This document shows positions 1-11,491 of a DNA stretch of 64,000 bases, in pieces (position 1 is the stretch's first letter; each line of letters begins with the position of its first letter). A model generated the notes under the pieces. The model saw only the letters and a list, made by a program, of their open reading frames with translations, did not search any database and was not told where the DNA came from. A program made the position numbers and the translations under genes. Source of the stretch: Byssochlamys sp. IMV 00236 (Eukaryota > Ascomycota > Eurotiomycetes > Eurotiales > Thermoascaceae); NCBI GenBank assembly GCA_001931875.2, contig MSJH02000650.1, positions 124,001 to 188,000 of the forward strand, read 5' to 3'.

Positions 1-899
1 CACCGAACTTCTTCTGGGCGTCCTCAGTGGAGACGGTGGGAGGGATGACGACGTCATCACCGGGCAGCCAGTTGATGGGAGTAGTGACACCGTTCTTGTC
101 GGTGGTCTGGAGAGCATCAACGACACGGAGGACCTCGGCGGTGTTACGGCCAGTGGAGGCGGGGTAGCTGATGATCAGACGGATCTTCTTCTTGGGGTCG
201 ATAACGAAGACGGAACGGATGGTGAGGGCAATGCCTATTCAACGTTAGCGGCCCGTTCTTAGCAATGGCACAATGGATAGGGATAGGTACCCTTCTGGTC
301 GACGTTGGTGGTGTCATCGTAGTCAACCATGTCGTAGAGGTGGGCGACCTTGCGCTCGGGGTCGGAGATGATGGGGAACTTGAGGTTGGAGCCGGTAACC
401 TCATCAATGTCCTTGATCCACTCCTTGTGGGAGTCGATGTTGTTGGCGCTCTAGGTGACAATCAGTCCTGTCCGCTGAGGTTCCTATTCACAATTTAACT
501 CACCAGACCGATGAGCTTGACACCACGAGCAGCGAACTCAGGCTCGAGCTTGGCGAAGGCACCGAGCTCGGTGGTACAGATGGGGGTGAAGTCATCCTAG
601 TATGAAAAACCCCAGGTCAGCAATGTCCTTTCTCCTCCTCGACAGACGCGGGGCGTTGCGCGAACGAGGTTCCATATAGGCCGCAGTGTAGACTTACGGG
701 ATGGGAGAAGAGGACGACCCAGTTGTCACCGATGAACTCGTGGAAGTTGATCTTTCCGCCGGTGGTCTCAGCGTCGAAGTTGGGGGCGATGGAGCCGAGA
801 CGGAGACTGTACGACCGTTTTAATCAGTAATTGAGTCCTCTCGCGGTGAGGGGAACCGTCAGGATGTACTTACGGGGCAGCACGCTGTTCCTGAGCCAT
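1..899 (-). CDS. 1-Cys peroxiredoxin (Prx6-like), 3' end cut by window
   Basis: This is a thiol peroxidase of the AhpC/TSA family, which reduces hydrogen peroxide and organic or lipid peroxides using a single peroxidatic cysteine. Exons on the minus strand are 874-899, 698-806, 504-596, 291-450 and 1-234, and every junction is GT-AG and in frame. The start ATG is at 899 and gives MAQEQRAAPLRLGSIAPNF. The peroxidatic motif PICTTE places the cysteine at about residue 52. The later ISYPAST and INWLPGDDVVIPP segments are typical of the long C-terminal domain of Prx6-type enzymes. About 207 residues are visible, and I expect only some 15 more beyond position 1. No targeting peptide is evident, so a cytosolic location is likely. 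The family call is firm; the stop codon is outside the window. Confidence 0.93.
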
Positions 900-3350
900 T
901 GTGAATTATTGACGTCTGTACCGGTATATGTTCCACGGACGAAAACAGGGGAGAGAGAGCTGGTGAAGTAGAAGAAAGAGAAGACGATAGTTCCGTAGTA
1001 GTAGTAGCAGCGGGAGAGGCTCAAGATAAAAAGCAGCTGGCAACCCCTCTCCCCAACTCCACAAGCCCAAACATCCAGCAATTGAGCTTCTCCGTCCGTT
1101 CATCCCCTCGTTCGCAATCACGCAATCCGCTGCCGCCCTAGAGATAAGGCATCTGATTGGTCCCCGGTGAGGCCATCCATAGTGGGCTGTTTAGTGCGGT
1201 CGAGCGCCTCCATTATTGTCCATATGTCTGCTGTTTGGGAAGCAGACAGATGAGGTGAATTGGGGGAGCTATTGCAATTTGGCTCCAGTTCGCTGCAAAC
1301 CAGTGAATATTATTGCGGCATGCCAGCGATGACAATAATAATCGGCCGTCTGGTTTATGCAGATAATTAGCTCTTCCCAGCTTCAGCACATCCGACATCG
1401 CTCGCGGCCTCATTGATTTCCCCTCATCACCACATCCCACTTAATATCCCTGATATTACGATTAAAAAAAATAATTAAATAAGTACAAAAATCTCTCCAG
1501 CAATATTACTATGAACTATTCAGTTCAAGCCGATCAACACTCTTTCTTTGCCCTCACAGCGGGGTCGGATGGATAGTATAGAGAACGTACTCGTACAACA
1601 GATCCCGCTTCGGCCGAATAAGTAAGACGGCTGCTCATTATTTCGCGCCATCGCGACCAATCCAAAGGTCCGCAGATGGCGCAATACCAAGGACCTGCGT
1701 GTTCCTTTGACTAGTTATATTAGCATGTTCTCTGGGATAAGGCACGCAATTCAGTCGTTCGTATTGTGTGCAGCTGCATGTGACCCTCAGATCATAAGAA
1801 CCCTGGCAGGTATTGCGGCCATGGGATATGGCACAGTGTAATAACAATAACTACTGTTGGTTTTCGAAACGCTGGCTGTAGAGTAGGTAATTGGGGCTGC
1901 GAGGTTGATTACTCTGCTGTTCAGGAAGTAACAATAATAGTTCACTATAACTTGACTCTACATGCACTACTAACATACCAATGGAGACCCACCCAGACTC
2001 TGTACCTACCTATGGTACTCTAGATACCTAAGTAATACAGTAAACCCTGGCTATAACGAATTGAATCAGACCGGCACTTTTGTTCGTTATAGCGTAGTAT
2101 TCGTTATATCAAATATTAGGGAAAGGTAATTTATGTCATGTGATCATGGTAAAGGGGAGAAATTTTTCAATATTATGTAATAGATACATGAAAATAAAGG
2201 GTTTTTATTGGCTATTTAATGATTTTTGCACGTGACATGTTACTTGTTATAACGAATCCCCCATACAAAAATGACGGCCAGCTAGGGATTTGTACCGAAT
2301 TTCGTTATAGGGCAGATTTAACGAATTTTGTATGGGGGTTTGAATTAGACACGCTGTTCGGTTCGTTACAGCGAAAAATTCGTTATAGCTAGGTTCGTTA
2401 TAGCGAGGGTTTACTGTAATACTTACTACTATGAGTATGAGGTATTCTCCAATATGACCTTGGGATTTCCAAAATCAACCAATAAGAATGTACCCAGTAT
2501 CGAAACCCAACGGCAGTCAGTTATCCTCCCGATCCCAGAATATGCATGTCGGCCAGTGTCCCTCAGACCCTGCAGACCCGACGTTTCGGATAGGCGATGA
2601 GCGCTGCAGGGAAGGGCAAGCTTTTCCCCGCAGATTTGAAAAGGTGCTGACATAAGTTCATACTTGATGTCAAGTTAGTTAACTACAGTAGTGGTATACA
2701 GCTCAGCACACTCTAGTGCTCAGGAACGATGTACCGACACGCAAATGAATAAAACGAATGATCAGATCAATGTCTGCATCACTTCATCATAAAGTAATCC
2801 ATAGTCTGACAAGGATCAGAAACGATCGTTCAAGTAAATACGATCCACCAATCTCAGTATCTCATTATTCCATATATGCCACAGGGCTAAATTATGCACT
2901 TTTTCTATCATATCATGATTAACAAAGAATAGCTTTACCCCCGTCTCGAAGGAATAACACGCGCGCGCGTGTGTGCCAAGTCTTTCTAGGCGTCTGAAAA
3001 GCAGTATTGATAAGTCTATGCCGGAATTTGTAAGACGTCGCTCAACCATGGAGCTGATTTCACGCCATGACGGGTCTGACGAGGTACTATCTGTAGACGG
3101 CTCGAGGACGGCACCGTAGCCATCACTGCATCTTCTCAAAGCGCGGACCCGGAGCTCAAGGGCTGGGAGTATAACGCGACAGTGTCGCAAGTCTCCTCGC
3201 AGAGCGGGCAGTGGGACTGCACACGATGACTGGAATTTGCATAGACATACATATGAGTCTATGCGTATATGTAGGTTTAATTTTGATGCATTATTTCCTA
3301 CAAAGAAGTTAGCAGACTGCATATACGAGCAAAAGGCTAGAGAAACCAAA
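900..3350. other. Intergenic region with one MITE
   Basis: No gene is supported between the peroxiredoxin start and the MFS transporter stop. The first few hundred bases are presumably the peroxiredoxin promoter. A TA-flanked terminal-inverted-repeat element lies at 2038-2416. A minus-strand open frame at 2816-3421 overlaps the last MFS exon in another frame and shows no recognisable domain, so I treat 2816-3350 as transporter 3' flank. A short run of alternating gc/gt occurs near 2960. Confidence 0.6.
2038..2416. mobile_element. Non-autonomous TIR element (MITE), Tc1/mariner-pogo type
   Basis: The element begins CAGTAAACCCTGGCTATAAC at 2038 and ends with the inverted counterpart GTTATAGCGAGGGTTTACTG at 2416. 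Both ends are flanked by TA (2036-2037 and 2417-2418), the target-site duplication of the Tc1/mariner superfamily. The 379-bp interior has no coding capacity. It carries further copies of a cgttata motif and an internal inverted pair, ccccatacaaaa near 2268 and ttttgtatgggg near 2326. The ends differ by a single base over about 23 bp, so insertion or amplification may be fairly recent. Which autonomous element mobilises it cannot be seen here. Confidence 0.85.
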
Positions 3351-5399
3351 TCAACGTACGCTAGCGAATTTGCTCTTAGCGCGAATCTTTGGCCCAAAGA
3401 ACAGCAACACCCAAGGAACAATCGTGAGAAGAGCGCCCTGGAATGTTATTAGTGATAGCTGGATACAAAAGGGGGGGAAGACTGGACGTACGATGCCACC
3501 TAGGAGACTAGATGCAGCCGGGTAGCCGAGATTGTTGAACATGCTATTCGTTACCAAGGGGAATATACCACCGAGCAGGTTACGGCCTGGAAGATGTTTG
3601 TCAGTATCTCAGATAAAGATCAAAGGAAAAATCAAGATATTTACAGAAAGATTGGGCCGCTAGAGCAGAGCTTGCATATCGGTGATAGGTGTCGGCCAGA
3701 TAGTTAAACACGGCCAGGTAGATGGAAAAGATGCCCATTGTCGCACAGCCGACAGCAAGCGTTGGCACGATCCATGGGATAGACGAGAAGGAGGTCCAAC
3801 CGAACCAGAAGAGTCCCGCGGGCATCAAGGCCGATTCAATGCAGGTGAAATATAACCGCCCCTCTGGTGTACTGGAGAGCTTGCCAAATCGCTGAGCGAG
3901 CCTCTCCTGGTAGATACTCACGAAAGTGGCGATAATAGATCCAACGCAAATTGCTATGGTCATCAGTTTCAAATTCCCGAGATATCCTCAAAATGATCTG
4001 TGAACCTACCGGTAAATACAGCTCCGACCTGCTCCAAATTAAAGTTGTGGTTTGCCATGAAAACCAGCGGAATAGAACCGAACTGGAGATAGAGCACCGC
4101 CCAGCTGAAAGCGACCCAAAGCGAGAAAAAGAACACGACTGGCTCTGTGAAGAGCAGATCTGGTAGGCATGTTATTCAGTTTAATGAGCCCCGAAATGAT
4201 CACGGTCAACTTACGGAACGGCCGATAACAGGAGATGCTGATCATCTTGACCAACGATTCCCGCTCTTCGTCGCCCTTGACTTTCCATCGGATGCGCTGA
4301 ACTCGCCGTCTTCCCGTGGACATATCCGGCACCAGAACTCCAATGTAACCTGCCTCTTCTAGCCTTTCATAGTATTTGTTGAGCGCTTTCGCTTTGCGAC
4401 TTAGGAGGATGCTGCCACGCGTTTCCTTGAACGATATGAAGATTACGAGAACGCAAACGGCAGAGGCAATAGCATGTGAATAGTATACCCATCGCCAGGA
4501 GGTCCGGTGTACAATGATGCTGCTGATCAAGGGGCCGAGGCCTGTGCCGAACAGTGCTGCACCAGAAAATAGCGCCATCGGGGCATTGCGGTCTTCTGCA
4601 TGGTAAATATCACTGATGACTCCGCCAACCATAGTGGAAAAAGTAGCTTCGAAAAGAAAAAAACCATCAGTCTTGCATCTGAAAGAGAAAGTAAAGACAC
4701 GACTTGCAGAATAGACTTACATCCTCCTACACCCTGGAAGAATCGCGCGACAAGCATCCCGCCAAAAGAGTCCGTTGCTCCGCATCCGATGAGGCATACT
4801 ATCCCCAAGAATATCAGCCTCTATATCCAATCAGACATGACTTGCGACCGAAGCTACTGACCCGTGAAAAGGATACCGCTGGATATGAACATGGGTCTCC
4901 TGCCATTGATCTCTGAGAATGGGGCTAGGACCATGGGCGCAATCGCGAATCCGGTTGTGAAGATGGTGATGCCCAGATCGTACACAACGGTACTGATATG
5001 CCACTTAGGACTAAGTACCTTGGATGCCGGGTTGAACTCTCCAGCCGAATATGCCGCGAGTGCTGTCACTGCGCAGGAGATCCACGTAATGAGTGACTTG
5101 CGCCGTTCAGACCAGAGGAACGGGGACATATATTTCTTGAGGTTGGGAGGTTCTGGCGGCGGCTGCTGACCAGGTTCCGGGGACGATATACCGGCCGGTG
5201 TGGGTAGCGGTGTGTCGAAATTGAGATATAGATATTCGATTTCCTCCGACTCCATCCCCTCAGCCTTCTCATTCAGGCCATATCCGGGCGGCGGTGTGTT
5301 CCTCGCGGTGTTGATTTCCGCTTCCGCATCGGGCGATTCAGCCCTAGCTTCGACATTGTGCTCCATGTTTGGGCTACTATTGTGTTGCGCGATAGCCAT
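3351..5399 (-). CDS. MFS drug:H+ antiporter (DHA1-type multidrug transporter)
   Basis: This is a predicted plasma-membrane major facilitator with 12 membrane segments that would export drugs or metabolites. Exons are 4858-5399, 4721-4818, 4215-4646, 4010-4159, 3645-3953, 3492-3586 and 3351-3437, giving 570 aa. The start is the ATG at 5399; an in-frame GTG lies further upstream. The first 110 or so residues are a polar, Pro/Glu-rich cytosolic leader. After it come the membrane core, the motif-A-like loop EINGRRP, a WRWVYY segment and the FKETRGS stretch, as usual in fungal DHA1 exporters. A basic central loop separates the two six-helix halves. The intron at 4819-4857 is only 39 nt by the only in-frame join I found. 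Substrate is unknown. No biosynthetic gene adjoins it, and the nearest enzyme gene is broken. Confidence 0.9.
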
Positions 5400-6711
5400 C
5401 TGGCAGGCCGCACGAGTACATAGTAGTGCCTTAGATGGCTCCACGAAGGGGAAGAAAGGGATTATAAAGGAACCATCGTCCCATTATTACGCTTCTACGT
5501 GGGAGTCATAGCGCATTGCCGAAGAAAACGAGGGGACCCCAAATTGACCTAGTGTGGAGATGCGGAGAGATATCCGGCTTTCTCCAGAACTTAACCAACT
5601 TTACCTTTACCGAAGGCGACCAAAGATCTTCAGTAGGATTAATAATTCATTATAATGATAGTTCTGAGCCCCGTAACTAGCCGACATACTCTGATTACCG
5701 GGCCGAATGCGGTTCACCGATTGACCGAGCAGATAAGAAGGTCAAACGCCAATTGAGCCCACAACATACTTACAACAGTTACTACCTAGGTAGGTATTTT
5801 CACCTGAAGCACTGTTAACACTTCTCCCAAAACCCACGCGACTAAACGAGATCGCATGTATCTCATAGTGACTGGACTTGCGAGGCTTTGATATCAACAT
5901 CGAGGCTCTGGAGGTCGATGGGGGACAACGTATCCACTTCATATCCATAATCCGTGCCTTTTAGGGCGCACCCACAGCGGGAAGCTGTCCCGACGGGTAG
6001 CTGTCCCGCTGCGGGTGCGCCACACTGCAACCGCCAATTTGCTCCTACTTAAAGCTATTATTATTGTTCATAATAGTATCTTCAGCCTTCCTCGCTGTAA
6101 CTGATCAATTGCATCGAGTCCTTTTATGCTATATCGGTCTGGCTAACTGTTTGAACCTGTCGTTGGTGTATGTTGGTGTATTTGCGCCGTGTAACTAGGT
6201 GCTTGTACAGCCCTAATCTGAATGATCGTATCACTTGCCATAGCAGGATATTCTGTAGCATATTCGATGACACTGCTCACAGAGATATGCCCACATCTTG
6301 CTAACCCATTGCTCAGGCTTGTCAGTACGTAGAAGTGTCTAATTTGCCATGTCTGTAGTATCCTAGGAGTCACTGGTATATCCAAATCACGCATATAGGC
6401 TATGCACTATATCAAAGCTCCCTCCTGATGACTTCTAAGAGCTTTATTAATTAGTGTCCTAGTTGTACAAGCTTCTATGATATTTTCGACGCGGGTTTGA
6501 CGTGTTTGAATGCGCAATACTATATTCGCGCGACATCTCCGGCGATATTGGGGTTTTCTTCGGCTTGAGCGGACCAGATTCAGGGGCTTTCGAGATATTG
6601 GTGGATTAAAACAGCTTCAAAAAGTACAAATGGTGGAATTGATAATTACGCTATGCGTGAGCTGAAGGGCATGGATATATGTCTTATCGTACATGACCCG
6701 GTCCCCGCGGT
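5400..6711. other. Intergenic region, transporter promoter side, with a GC-rich hairpin
   Basis: No conserved gene is visible. The part next to 5399 should hold the MFS promoter. A near-perfect GC-rich hairpin lies at 5965-6021. A minus-strand open frame of 83 codons at 6143-6394 has no domain I recognise and may be a fragment of something older. The rest is AT-rich and featureless to my eye. Confidence 0.5.
5965..6021. repeat. GC-rich inverted repeat (hairpin) with inner direct repeat
   Basis: The left arm GGCGCACCCACAGCGGGA (5965-5982) pairs with the right arm at 6004-6021, with one mismatch in 18. Between and overlapping them is a 10-bp direct repeat, AGCTGTCCCG, at 5983-5992 and 5999-6008. 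It is a GC island in AT-rich surroundings. It could be the end of a decayed transposon or a solitary foldback element. I see no matching partner elsewhere in the window. Confidence 0.7.
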
Positions 6712-8075
6712 TCATACTTTCAGATACTTCAAGATCGTTTCAACCTCCGCATCGGCTGCTTCTAGAATATGCTCGGGTGGATACTGTGGCTTCCATCCAA
6801 TCTGCTCGCCATGGGCTGCTGTGAATGTGCATCTGGGTACAATACAATAACAGTTAGAAACAGACTTGTTCATGACCCACCACAGGACGACAGTATTCTG
6901 GAGTAAGCGGAGAGAAAATAGAAGAAAATACTCACTTTCCACTCAATTAAACCGGAACAAGCTCCTTCGGACACGCGAGCGCTTGTCCCGTTTCCTCCAG
7001 TACAGCCTCATCGGCATTATGGACCGTTTCGTCATCCACGACGTTTCGTTTCGCTAGGCTCTTAGCAAAGGCATCGTAGACATCGTCCCAGGCCACGCTA
7101 CGCGAGGTAGCGAGGAAGAAGGATTTCTTCCCGTGTCCGAAACCCTTTCCAAGAACGATGTCGAGATATAATGTCGCGGTGTCTATAACGTGACAGACGG
7201 CCAGGTCTGTGTGTGAACAAATTGTTAATAGACATGGTATACATACATGGAGAAAGAATGGATGTTTCCTCTGAGTAAGATACGGGCTTATCAGATTGCG
7301 TTCGATAGACCCGCCTCAGAGCCTTGGCTGCTTGGACAATGTCGACTGGATCGAGATGTTGTTTCCAAATCCTTCTCCCTCGCCGTAGACGATGCATCGA
7401 GCGAAGATATAGCTTTGGACACCGTAACTTTCGGCGGTGTCGATGATAGTCGTGTTTGCTCTGACGCCCTGCAGAAGAATGAATATTAACGTCCGTCCAA
7501 GAAATGCATTTATCTTGCACTGTTGCCTTGTGAAGAAGATAATTCTTCAGAGATATTGAAATCCATATACACAGTTACCTAGTTATCGACTTACCATCAT
7601 CTTAACCTCAAATGGCCCTCGAGCATTTTTCTGAATATCATACAGCCCTTCCTCCGTATCCAATAACGGCCTATCCGTCGGATGCTCAACGAACCCACTA
7701 AACAACTTCGCTCAACTCGTATGCAAAAAGTGCACGTCCTGTCCCGTCTTCTGTTTAACTTGAGCCAAGGCCTTGATGATACGCACCTGGGCATCATGCT
7801 TGACGTAATCAATTAGGAAATAAACGGTGCTGATTTCATGATCTAGAATGGTTTCCGTGACGCTTGCTTCATCTGTTAGGTCGAGTGTGAGAGGCTCGAA
7901 ACCGTATTGTTCAACGGCCTGGGCCTGTTCGGGGGTTCGGACGAGTGCGTAGGCTGTTTTATAGGCGGGGAGATTGACACTTTGCCAGCGTGCAGCGATT
8001 GTGCCGCCGAGGTAGCCTGATGCGCCGGTGAGAAGGATCGAGTGTGAAATCTTTGGAGTATCACGAAGATGAAAT
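6712..8075 (-). pseudogene. Broken NAD-dependent epimerase/dehydratase-like gene
   Basis: The remains encode a Rossmann-fold short-chain dehydrogenase of the fungal nucleoside-sugar epimerase type. They start with the nucleotide-binding SILLTGASGYLGG (about 8045) and end EVETILKYLKV at 6712. Readable pieces are about 7600-8050, 7350-7475, 6940-7205 and 6712-6835, separated by plausible introns. Three lesions break it. A TGA at 7712-7714 falls where flanking sequence HTS...AKLFS predicts glycine. A frameshift lies near 7345, after FGNNIS and before VDIVQAAKALRRVY. A TAA at 6947-6949 follows KELVPV where glutamine would be expected. No in-frame ATG is obvious at the 5' end. The retained similarity suggests recent inactivation. 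Sequencing error could explain one lesion but hardly all three. Confidence 0.8.
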
Positions 8076-10296
8076 GGTGGGAAAGCAAGTCGAAACTTAT
8101 ATATAGGTATATATATATATAGACGTCTGTTGCAAGCTGGATTAAGGGGTTATATGCAAGTCTTCTTCGGGAAGTCTGAATATGTAATTGCCAAAGAACT
8201 TATAGTCAATTGACTTCGTGGGAGAATATAGCGTTCTATGGAGATGCTCGACTCACTAGTTAACAGTTGTTGATGCTGACAAATTGTATCTGACACATCA
8301 CAGGATAACTATGATCATCACCCTCTTGGAGCTGCAGATGATTCTGTCAATTCATTAAGTAGGCGCTCTTGTATCACTTGGCTTCCTATTATATCAGCTG
8401 TATTATCGATCATATCGTTAAATTGATATCTTAGATGTTGACATTTTGAGATAATCCTAACCCTGCAAGTGAACCACTTCGTTTAGATGACTGCGATCAA
8501 CTGAAATAAGATGTAAATCACTGGTATGTCAGATTCATAGAGAGAACCGGTATATGTACCAAACAAGTTCACTGATCCTATAATTTACGCGGAAAATCCT
8601 GTGTACGAGGCATGGCAGCCTTAAATCTCTCGAGATGAACTGTATACTCGACCGCCTCGAAAACAGCTTTATCCTGCAAAATTCTCTCGCGGGACAAATG
8701 CCGTATATTCGGAGTACATCGGGCTTGTCAAAATAGTCCTCATGCATTTGGAATTTAGTCCAGGTGAAGGCATATCGTGATGGATAGGGCGAACGATGTC
8801 TACAATAAAGGGAGTCTGGCAGAGAGTCAATTAGATAAACATGAAGCCCATAACTAATAGTCATGGTATTAATCACAACTTCTGCCATCTCAGCAAGCAC
8901 TCTGCAACATAGACCTCGATAAGTCCGAGTATTTCCTCTACTATGTGCGAAAATAAGAATCGTAGCTCTAGATCAGGACTGGGTCCTTCAACTTCATACG
9001 CATAGCTTCAAAACTAAACAGAGAGACGTTTCGCATCTTGGCGGACTAGTTGACCCCTATATGTTGCCCTACGTGTGTCAATTGAATGGAAGTATCTACT
9101 GAGTGTGCATAATACCGAGTATGCACCCCGATGATAGGACTTGAGCGTCGGACACTCCTCCATAAGGAGCAAATACTACATTATGTCCGAGTTCAAGCTA
9201 GCAATGCCATCGCACCTACCGTCCTCGCTTCGAGATCAGCCAGAATGATATCGGCACTTGGGATGTCTTCCGGGTAAGAGAAGATATAACCCCGAATGTA
9301 GAGAACAGTCTCCAATCGGGGTAAAGTCAACCAAAGTAATCACCGCGTAATTATCTGAAGTAATCCTAGTAATGCTCCAGCCACATTATAAGCGAAGATA
9401 TATCAGACTACTGCCCAAATTAGGAAGTACAGTAAAACAATGGCCGACAGAGGCAAAGTATTATCGCTGCTGTCGTCCCAACGATATTAATATCAATATT
9501 ACAATCAATGTCTGCGTCTACAATTGCGTGGCTTTCCCGCCAATTCTTCCCTTCTGGATACTGTGCTTTCCTTCCATGACATAGCTTCGTGTCAAACTCT
9601 GCATAAGGTCGTTGACTGTCACAATTGACTCTCGCAAGACTCAAGGACCTCTCTGAAGCTATGTGCGACAATCGGCCGGAAAGTTCCGTAGCGGCAAGGA
9701 TGGCCTCTTGAAACAACAACCTCCGTAAGTTAGTTTGTGATTGAGATGTTGACACACATGACACAGAGTCCATGCATGTGCTGAGTTCGGCGGGGGATGG
9801 CCGGGATGGCCAGGATGGCGTGGAGAAAATCGATCAAAGTGAGGCGCCGGGGAACCGGGAAGACGCGGCTCAATGTCACACTGGCTCGTGCGGCTTGTCT
9901 TTCCAGATCCTAGCCAGGGGTTAATTATAGCTAAGCTCTGGCACCGTGTGCGATCGGCATCCTTGTTACTATTGCTATACACTACTTGAACAGGACGTCG
10001 TCGAGGAAATTCCTCGATCTGAGATGGGCTTCAGCATTAGCCTACCTACTTTTGGCAGGTGGTGTTGAAGTAGCCAAGGTGAAAAGACCCCAAAATTGTG
10101 TGGAATTCTGCTAAGTATTGTGTATGAAAACAGTGAAAAAGAATATTCAGCATGATGGAAATGACGAAAAAGCGAGCGAAAAGAAGACAGCTAAACCATC
10201 ATTACAGATATATTCGAGAGACGCCGTAGCCAGTCTACTATGACTCCCCTCTGCACCCGCGACTGGAAGGGGCATTTCTTCTGCGATAACCCAAAA
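8076..10296. other. Gene-poor stretch with decayed coding-like sequence
   Basis: Nothing intact is supported here. A short (TA)n tract sits at 8099-8121 just upstream of the broken epimerase gene. A minus-strand block at 8535-8900 reads like a degraded protein and is listed separately. Open frames at 9420-9773 and 9659-9982 overlap one another in different frames and show no domain. The 3' flank of the alpha/beta hydrolase occupies the last part. Confidence 0.5.
8535..8900 (-). pseudogene. Possible coding relic, family uncertain
   Basis: The minus strand reads SPYPSRYAFTWTKFQMHEDY followed by FDKPDVLR, then shifts frame into a stretch containing QDKAVFEAVEYTVHLERF that ends at a stop near 8580. 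The change of frame within protein-like sequence suggests a decayed gene. The spacing loosely resembles the segment of flavin-containing or Baeyer-Villiger monooxygenases that precedes P-x-(I/V)-L-x-Y, but the match is weak. I cannot name it with confidence. Confidence 0.25.
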
Positions 10297-11378
10297 TCAG
10301 GAGCGACTCTGCAGCATGAGGCGCTTGAACGGCGCATCGAGAGGCAGATCGCGCGGGGCTTCATGTCGCTCAAATTGGGTTTCTTTGATGAACGAGAGCA
10401 CTGCCGCATCCACTTCAGCAGGATGGGAGGCACTCAGGAAATGCTGGCCACCTTCGATCACTTCGACAGTCGCCTTCGGGGATTGAGTGAACAGCTTGAT
10501 TGTCTCTTGGGCGTTCGCAACCGAGTAAACTGGATCAGAAGTACCCTGCGGGAAATGAGCCTGTTGTACCTTTTCACGAGGTAAGAATGGGCAGACTTAC
10601 GTGGAGCCAGAGGACAGAACACATCACATCCGCGAGTCTTCCGTGCAAACCGTCTCTATCGCTGAGATTGATCATGGACATCCGGGCCCTCTTTCTGCCA
10701 TCATCATGTCGATAGTTCTCCTGAACCCCCTTGATCAGAGTCTGCCGGATAGTGGTATCGATTTCCCTTCCAAATCCCATGTCGATCAAGAGGTTGCAGA
10801 ACTGCTCGGTGAGCTCAAAATCAGGGGCCGGAGCCTCAACGGTCAATTGATGGATGATCGGTTCTCCAATCGGTCTTACGTCCCAGCATCCGAGATTTCG
10901 GGATCGTTCCGATTCGGAGTCCATAGACGTTCCCAGGGGAATGATTCCTTGGACCTAGATTCACACGGCGTGTTAGTCTAATGCACTCTAATCAAAAAGA
11001 CGAACATGGGTTACCCACTCTGGTGGGAGCAAGCAAGGCGAGTCTGGCCGCAATCCAGCCCCCTTGACTGGTTCCAAGCGCATAGAACTTGCTAATGGTC
11101 AGGGCATCAAGAAGCTGGATCACCATGTAGGCCGAGTCCCAATAGGTATAGTTCTCGCATTTGGTGCGTGTCTGTCCATGGCCGAGTAGCTCCACCGCGA
11201 TGAGATTCACGGCGTCCGCAAGCTCCTTGTCACCAAATTGAGGAAGGTACTGATCAGAGGTCGCCATAAACGAATGAATCATCAATAAAGTCGGCTTCTT
11301 CCGGTCATAGCCATGTGGCATCTGGTAAGCGACATCGATTCCACCGAGATGTGGCACGCGGAGAATCTGGACACCCAT
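10297..11378 (-). CDS. Alpha/beta hydrolase fold protein
   Basis: A serine hydrolase of the alpha/beta superfamily, substrate unknown. Exons are 11019-11378, 10601-10954 and 10297-10545, giving 320 aa from the first certain ATG at 11378 (MGVQILRVPHLGGIDVAYQ). The nucleophile elbow is GTSQGG (Ser in G-x-S-x-G). The acid is probably the Asp in HGTSDPVYS, and the histidine lies in EGGQHFLS near the C-terminus. MLIHSF-like and ELLGHGQT segments match the oxyanion region and beta-4 of the fold. The frame stays open upstream of 11378. A small first exon at 11482-11491 spliced to 11431 would add about 21 residues and is a credible alternative. No signal peptide is seen. Confidence 0.85.
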
Positions 11379-11491
11379 GTTCGGCTTGTTGGTTCGAAGT
11401 TTCACTTTAGTATACTCCCTTTCTTGCCGGTCTCAATGTATCTATGAAGTATAGAGGTGTTCAGATAGCAAAGTAATGTACTTTTGCCCAT

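Noticed and set aside
2816..3421. 201-codon minus-strand open frame
   Set aside because: It overlaps the last MFS exon in another frame, has no domain, and fits transporter 3' flank better.
6143..6394. 83-codon minus-strand frame near the GC hairpin, considered as a transposase fragment
   Set aside because: No transposase motif (DDE, HTH or zinc-binding) can be seen, so a mobile-element call is not supported.
8099..8121. (TA)n tract as a TATA box for the broken epimerase
   Set aside because: A plain dinucleotide repeat; its position alone does not show promoter function.
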